From NCBI GenBank assembly GCA_902782945.1, contig CACZOU010000082.1, positions 1-39,543 on the forward strand: a DNA stretch of 39,543 nucleotides, in the 5' to 3' direction. The notes below the pieces were generated by a model. The model ran no database searches. It was not told where the DNA came from and saw only the letters and a list, made by a program, of their open reading frames with translations. Shown here piece by piece: positions 35,564 to 39,543 of the stretch. The position numbers were made by a program, and so were the translations under genes. Within the stretch, counting starts at the first letter, position 1. Each line of letters begins with the position of its first letter. This stretch comes from an uncultured Methanobacteriaceae archaeon. Its GTDB lineage: Archaea; Methanobacteriota; Methanobacteria; Methanobacteriales; Methanobacteriaceae.

Positions 35564-35580
35564 AATTAGTAATACTAATT
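35564..35580. promoter_or_regulatory. perfect 17-base palindrome upstream of the small J-domain gene
   Basis: AATTAGTA-A-TACTAATT is an exact 8-1-8 inverted repeat. It lies about 90 bases ahead of the J-domain gene start and 64 bases after dnaK. Its TTAGTAA core is shared with sites in the grpE/arsR promoter region, so it may be an operator. An alternative is a weak dnaK terminator. Confidence 0.35.
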
Positions 35581-35644
35581 CCTAATGCATATCATGTCTG
35601 TTCGCCTTTTTAATAGGATGATTTACGATTTATTATTAACTTGT

Positions 35645-37516
35645 CTATTTTTTCTCGAAGTCAGCATCGATTGTGTCATCGTCGTTATTGGATTGTGATG
35701 CGTTAGCATTCTGTCCTTGTGCTTGTTGTTGTGCTTGTTGCTGTGCTGCTTGCTCTTGAGCTGCTTGTTGATAAATTTCTGCTCCTACTTCTTGAATAGT
35801 TTTTTCAAGTACATCTGATTTTTCTTTGATTAAATCAATGTCATCTTTTTCAATTGCATCTTTAAGGTCTTTTTGTTGATCTTCAATTGTTTTCTTCTTG
35901 TCATCAGATAGTTGATCTTTAAGTTCTTCTAATGTTTTATCAGATGTGTATACTAATGAATCAGCATTGTTTCTGATTTCAATTTCTTCTTGACGTTTTT
36001 TATCCTCTTCAGCGTGTGCTTCTGCATCTTTGATTTTTTGTTCAATTTCTTCATCAGATAATTTATTTGAAGAGGTGATTGTTATTTTTTGTTCTTTTCC
36101 TGTACCTTTATCCTGTGCAGATACATTGATTATACCGTTTGCATCTATATCAAATGTTACTTCAATTTGAGGTGTTCCTCTTGGTGCTGCTGGTATACCT
36201 ACTAATTGGAATCTTCCTAGTGTAGTGTTATCGTTTGCCATTGGTCTTTCACCTTGTACAACGTGGATATCTACACTTGTCTGGTTATCAGCTGCTGTTG
36301 TGAAGATTTGGCTCTTCTTGGTAGGAATTGTGGTGTTACGGTCGATGAGTTTTGTTGCTACTCCACCCATTGTTTCAATACCTAATGATAATGGTGTTAC
36401 ATCAAGTAATACTAAATCATCAATTTCACCTGCAAGTACTCCACCTTGAACTGCTGCTCCAGATGCTACACATTCCATTGGGTCAATTCCTCTTTCTACT
36501 TTTCTACCTATGTAGTTTTCAACGTATTTCTGGATACATGGCATTCTTGTTGGTCCACCTACAAGAATAATTTTATCGATTTCATTTGTATTCATTTTTG
36601 CATCGCTGATTGCTTGTTTGATTGGAGCTCCACATTTTTCTACAATTGGGTCTACAATTTCTTCAAGTTTTGCTCTTGATAAAGTCATGTTTAAGTGTAA
36701 TGGACCAGCCTGTGTTGCTGTAATGAAAGGTAAGTTGATGTCTGTTGTAAGTGTTGTGGATAATTCAATTTTTGCTTTTTCTGCTGCTTCTCTTAAACGT
36801 TGTGCTGCTTGGTCATCATTTAATAAATCTACACCGTTTTCTTTCTTGAATTCTTCTGCGATGTATTTCATGATTGCTGTATCCATATCTGTACCACCAA
36901 GGTTGGTGTCACCACTTGTGGATTTTACTTCGAAGATTCCTTCTCCGAATTCCATGATTGTTACATCAAGTGTACCTCCACCAAGGTCGAATACTAATAT
37001 GTTAACATCGTCTTCATCGGTCTTATCTAATCCGTATGCTAAACTTGCTGCTGTAGGTTCATTTACTAATCTTAATACTTCAAGTCCTGCAATTTTACCT
37101 GCATCTTTGGTAGCTGTTCTTTGGTTATCATCAAAGTATGCTGGTACTGTAATTACTGCTTTTTTTACTGGTTCTCCTAAAAATGATTCTGCATCTTTTT
37201 TAATTTTTTGTAGAATTAATGCTGAGATATCTTGTGGTGTGTAATCTTTTCCTTTGATGTTTACAGTGTAATCTGATCCCATGTGTCTTTTAATTGCACT
37301 TATAGTGTTTTCTGGGTTTGTTACTGCTTGTCTTTTTGCTGGTTCTCCTACAAGTATTTCTCCATTATCTGTGAATGCTACATAACTTGGGAATGATTTA
37401 CCATATTGTGTTGCTCCTTCTGCACTTGGTATGATTGTTGGTTTTCCACCTACTAGTGCAGCTGCTGCTGAGTTACTTGTTCCTAAGTCTATTCCTATTA
37501 CTTTTTCTTCTGCCAT
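35645..37516 (-). CDS. dnaK: chaperone protein DnaK (Hsp70)
   Basis: A 623-residue Hsp70. The ATPase domain (about 1-380) has [32 protein letters not shown] and [12 protein letters not shown]; the substrate-binding domain follows from [17 protein letters not shown]; the lid ends with a Gln/Ala-rich linker and [11 protein letters not shown], like bacterial DnaK. The absence of the insertion-rich eukaryotic form and the grpE-dnaK-dnaJ order match the accepted view that archaeal DnaK systems came from bacteria. AAGGTGAT lies upstream of the ATG, a near-perfect site. It is 82 bases downstream of grpE, and the two are probably co-transcribed. Confidence 0.98.
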   Translation of the reverse strand: MAEEKVIGIDLGTSNSAAAALVGGKPTIIPSAEGATQYGKSFPSYVAFTDNGEILVGEPAKRQAVTNPENTISAIKRHMGSDYTVNIKGKDYTPQDISALILQKIKKDAESFLGEPVKKAVITVPAYFDDNQRTATKDAGKIAGLEVLRLVNEPTAASLAYGLDKTDEDDVNILVFDLGGGTLDVTIMEFGEGIFEVKSTSGDTNLGGTDMDTAIMKYIAEEFKKENGVDLLNDDQAAQRLREAAEKAKIELSTTLTTDINLPFITATQAGPLHLNMTLSRAKLEEIVDPIVEKCGAPIKQAISDAKMNTNEIDKIILVGGPTRMPCIQKYVENYIGRKVERGIDPMECVASGAAVQGGVLAGEIDDLVLLDVTPLSLGIETMGGVATKLIDRNTTIPTKKSQIFTTAADNQTSVDIHVVQGERPMANDNTTLGRFQLVGIPAAPRGTPQIEVTFDIDANGIINVSAQDKGTGKEQKITITSSNKLSDEEIEQKIKDAEAHAEEDKKRQEEIEIRNNADSLVYTSDKTLEELKDQLSDDKKKTIEDQQKDLKDAIEKDDIDLIKEKSDVLEKTIQEVGAEIYQQAAQEQAAQQQAQQQAQGQNANASQSNNDDDTIDADFEKK

Positions 37517-37598
37517 GTTATCACCTTATTGCTTGTTTTATATTTTAATCGTGTTTTTTGAATAATTTAAATAATAATAATTTAGTTATCTTTTATGA

Positions 37599-38126
37599 TT
37601 ATTTTTTACAAACTTTAACTTTTGAATATCTTATAACTTTTGAGTTTAGGGTGTATCCTTTTTGTAAGTCTTCTATGATTTCATTGTTTTCGTAGTTATC
37701 ATTGTTTTCTGTTAATAGTGCTTCATGTTTGTATGGGTCAAATTTCTGATGTTCTGTGTTTATTGGTTCTACTCCTTCATCTTTGAGGATTTTTGTTAGT
37801 TTCTTATAGATGAGTTCTACTCCTTCTCTTAAATCTTTGTCTTCTTTAACTTGTAGAGCTCGTTCTAAGTCTTCATATGCCTCCAGTATTTTTAATATTA
37901 AGCCTTCATTGGCGTATTTGACGAAACTTTGTTTTTCTTGTTCTGACCGTTTTTTGAAGTTTTCGAAGTCTGCTCGTGATCTTTGTAGTTTATTTTTGTA
38001 TAGTTCTACTTCTTCTTGTAGCTGTGTAATTGTTTCTTCTGGTGATGGTTCTTGTTCTTCTTGTTCTTCTTCTTGTTGTTTTTCTGTGTTTTGTGCTTCT
38101 TTTTTGGTTTTTTCTTCTTCTGTCAT
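37599..38126 (-). CDS. grpE: nucleotide exchange factor GrpE
   Basis: A 175-residue GrpE, which releases ADP from DnaK. A Glu/Gln-rich disordered start (residues 1-35) is followed by a long coiled coil (about 35-110; [20 protein letters not shown]) and the C-terminal beta domain with [11 protein letters not shown] and the final [16 protein letters not shown] lies ahead of the ATG. It is the first gene of the grpE-dnaK cluster; the divergent region upstream contains TATA-like elements and repeated GTAAC/GTTAC sites shared with the ArsR-family regulator gene. Confidence 0.96.
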   Translation of the reverse strand: MTEEEKTKKEAQNTEKQQEEEQEEQEPSPEETITQLQEEVELYKNKLQRSRADFENFKKRSEQEKQSFVKYANEGLILKILEAYEDLERALQVKEDKDLREGVELIYKKLTKILKDEGVEPINTEHQKFDPYKHEALLTENNDNYENNEIIEDLQKGYTLNSKVIRYSKVKVCKK

Positions 38127-38220
38127 GTATTACACCCTTCTTTTTTTTATTATATGATTTTTTATAATAACTCTACAGTCATGATAATTTTTTTCTTTTT
38201 TATTTGTTAATTATAATTTA

Positions 38221-38360
38221 GTTACTTTTTGTTATATATAAGTTATGTTATTTTAGTAACCATTAGTTACAAAAGTAATTTTTCTTAATATTAAGTTGCA
38301 TTGTCATAGTATATAAACGTTTTGGTCTTTTAGTAACCAAAGGTAATATTTATATATAAT
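38221..38360. promoter_or_regulatory. divergent promoter region with GTAAC/GTTAC operator-like repeats
   Basis: In the 313-base gap between grpE and the ArsR-family gene. GTAAC-CATTA-GTTAC (38256-38270) is a perfect inverted repeat with a five-base spacer. A second, weaker site, AGTAACCAAAGGTAAT (38332-38347), directly abuts the TATA box TTTATATATAA (38349-38359) of the regulator. A further GTTAC is at 38221-38225. On the grpE side TTATATATAA (about 38232-38241) is a TATA candidate 14 bases from the first site. GTATATAAAC (38309-38318) is another. The arrangement suggests a shared repressor acting on both promoters. Confidence 0.6.
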
Positions 38361-38439
38361 TTGAAAATATAATATATAAATAGGAAACGACGAAAAGAAA
38401 ATAAACATATTAAATAAAAAAAATAAAGAAGATGATTAT

Positions 38440-38946
38440 ATGGATTTAGAAGCAGTACTCGATGTAATTGGCTGCAAAACAAGAAGGGACATACTTGCAT
38501 TACTAACTGAAGAACCAAGATTTGTAAGTCAACTCTCACAACAACTAAACGTTGGACAAAAAGCAATAATAGGTCACCTTAAAGCAATGGAAGAACTAGG
38601 ACTAATCAATCCAACATACCAAAAAATAGAAAGAGGAAGACCAAGAAAATACTATGAAATAGCACAGGACATCGAAATAAAAATATTCATAAAACCGGAC
38701 ACAATAAACATGCACATGATGGGAGAAGAATTCACAGAACTATACAACATAGAAGAAAGACTATACCGAGGAGACCCCGAAGCAATAAGTGACCTGAAAA
38801 CAATAATACAAAAATACAAAAACGCACTAAATTACGCAGAAAATCTATTAAGCCAAGTAGAAAACCCTAAAAAACGAACAACGAAAACAATAATAACCGA
38901 CATATCAAAAACAAAAGCAATACCCGAATATAATATAAAAGATTAA
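38440..38946 (+). CDS. ArsR-family transcriptional regulator, probably heat-shock
   Basis: A 168-residue protein. Residues 1 to about 80 form a winged helix-turn-helix: IGCKTRRDILALLTEEPRF, then the recognition region LSQQLNVGQKAIIGHLKAMEELGLI, and a wing RGRPRKYYE. The rest has predicted helices (about 105-145) for dimerisation and a basic tail. No metal-binding cysteine pair is seen, so it is not a metal sensor. Its position divergent to grpE-dnaK, with inverted repeats in between, suggests control of that cluster and of itself, like the archaeal heat-shock regulators Phr and HSR1, which are also ArsR-like. GATGAT lies before the ATG. Confidence 0.86.
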   Translation: MDLEAVLDVIGCKTRRDILALLTEEPRFVSQLSQQLNVGQKAIIGHLKAMEELGLINPTYQKIERGRPRKYYEIAQDIEIKIFIKPDTINMHMMGEEFTELYNIEERLYRGDPEAISDLKTIIQKYKNALNYAENLLSQVENPKKRTTKTIITDISKTKAIPEYNIKD

Positions 38947-39036
38947 ATACTAAAAATATGAGAAATAATCATATAAAAATATTATTTAATAATAATATAC
39001 AATGAAACAAGAAAAATATTCGATTTAGGTGAAAAA

Positions 39037-39543
39037 ATGGTGGATAAAAAAATCATATTATCCGTCTTAATAGTAGTCTTAATAGGAATAATAGCAGCAA
39101 CATACCAGATAAATTTGGGTGATGATGTACTCAACCCATTATCCAGTGTACAGACAGAGAACTCACCGATAACAGACACATTAGCAGCACCAAGTGCAGG
39201 TGATTCAGCAAATACAGCAAATGAAAACCAGCAAAATCCATCAGATAAACAATCAGCAGATGCATCAGGTAGTCAATCAACAGGCTCATCAAACAATCAA
39301 GCAACAGACTCAGCAAATTCACAAGGTTCAGGCAGTGGATCAAACCAGGGATCAGGAGCATTAATTAATGCAAACAATCCAGTAAATACTGGAACTGGTA
39401 GTAGTGGAAGTGGTTCTACTAACGGTGGAAGTTCCAGTAACAATGGAGGCTCAACTAATGGAGGAGGCTCAACCAATGGAGGAGGCTCAACCAATGGAGG
39501 AGGCTCAACCAATGGAGGAGGCTCAACCAATGGAGGAGGCTCA
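39037..39543 (+). CDS. membrane-anchored or secreted repeat protein, cut by the window end
   Basis: At least 169 codons, open to the last base. ATG 39037 follows AGGTGA (39027-39032) by four bases. The start has one hydrophobic helix (residues about 5-22, IILSVLIVVLIGIIAAT), after which the chain is low in charge and rich in Ser, Asn, Gln, Ala and Gly (for example SGSQSTGSSNN). From residue about 139 it becomes a repeat of STNGGG. This looks like an extracellular stalk or linker leading to a domain beyond the window. The family cannot be told from this part. Confidence 0.8.
   Translation, partial: MVDKKIILSVLIVVLIGIIAATYQINLGDDVLNPLSSVQTENSPITDTLAAPSAGDSANTANENQQNPSDKQSADASGSQSTGSSNNQATDSANSQGSGSGSNQGSGALINANNPVNTGTGSSGSGSTNGGSSSNNGGSTNGGGSTNGGGSTNGGGSTNGGGSTNGGGS
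39451..39543 (+). repeat. 18-bp tandem repeat encoding STNGGG
   Basis: Five complete units of 18 bases (39451-39540) plus the first codon of a sixth. Each reads TCAACCAATGGAGGAGGC; only the first unit differs, with ACT for ACC. The near-identity at DNA level implies recent expansion and a length that may vary among strains. The array runs off the window. Confidence 0.95.

Noticed and set aside
36352-37244. Plus-strand frames over dnaK
   Set aside because: dnaK is unmistakable on the other strand, and these frames have no matching family or start site.
39297-39530. Minus-strand Pro/Val/Glu-rich repeat ORF
   Set aside because: It is the reverse complement of the STNGGG repeat of a plus-strand gene with a good start site.
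39451-39543. Tandem repeats as a CRISPR array
   Set aside because: The units are contiguous 18-mers in a coding frame, with no spacers. No CRISPR array or cas gene was seen in the window.

Overview
The window is very AT-rich and carries archaeal features throughout: TATA-type promoters, GGTGAT-type ribosome binding sites, B-family DNA polymerase, archaeal RNase P RNA, an intron-containing tRNA-Trp and methanogen C1 and hydrogenase genes. Ftr, fused Fae-Hps, an FrhD-like protease, a DNA polymerase B that stops just after motif C, and a huge Asn/Thr-rich surface protein together point to Methanobacteriales. The low GC and the adhesin-like protein make Methanosphaera the best guess. The genus is an inference from gene content, not a database match.

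Layout. 1-3.0 kb (minus): a two-domain glycosyltransferase followed by a small zinc-ribbon membrane protein. 3.2-7 kb (plus): a nucleotidyltransferase-cupin fusion, hisH, a PurM-fold (AIR synthase-like) protein overlapping a pilin-like membrane protein. 6.9-8.3 kb: a fluoride riboswitch, a possible 36-codon leader ORF and a CPA2-type antiporter, which reads as a fluoride-response unit. 8.3-16.2 kb: PHP phosphoesterase, Fae-Hps, O6-methylguanine methyltransferase, a BofA-family protein, NAD(P)HX repair enzyme, Ftr, a UPF0104 membrane protein and a TrkA-like protein. 16.2-19.5 kb: hypF and larB, divergent, both linked to nickel enzymes. 19.6-22.7 kb (minus): tRNA-Trp whose intron carries a box C/D guide, a small membrane protein, polB1, RNase P RNA and initiator tRNA-Met. 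22.8-24.8 kb: two membrane-anchored coiled-coil proteins, then methionine aminopeptidase. 25-30.9 kb: the giant adhesin-like protein. 31-33.4 kb (minus): MBL hydrolase, GNAT acetyltransferase, FrhD-like protease and an unknown protein. 33.5-38.9 kb: the heat-shock cluster grpE-dnaK-(J-domain protein)-dnaJ, with a divergent ArsR-family regulator. The window ends inside a secreted or anchored protein in an 18-bp tandem repeat.

How parts work together. Ftr and Fae-Hps connect to tetrahydromethanopterin C1 chemistry; HypF and the FrhD-like protease mature [NiFe] hydrogenases; GrpE, DnaK and DnaJ form one chaperone machine, probably controlled by the neighbouring ArsR protein through GTAAC/GTTAC sites. 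The riboswitch is the clearest regulatory element, and the tRNA-Trp intron guide can be paired base by base with its own precursor.

Start sites. Several genes have a GTG or TTG in frame just upstream, often inside the ribosome binding site itself (GTGAT). In those cases I chose the ATG that follows the site.
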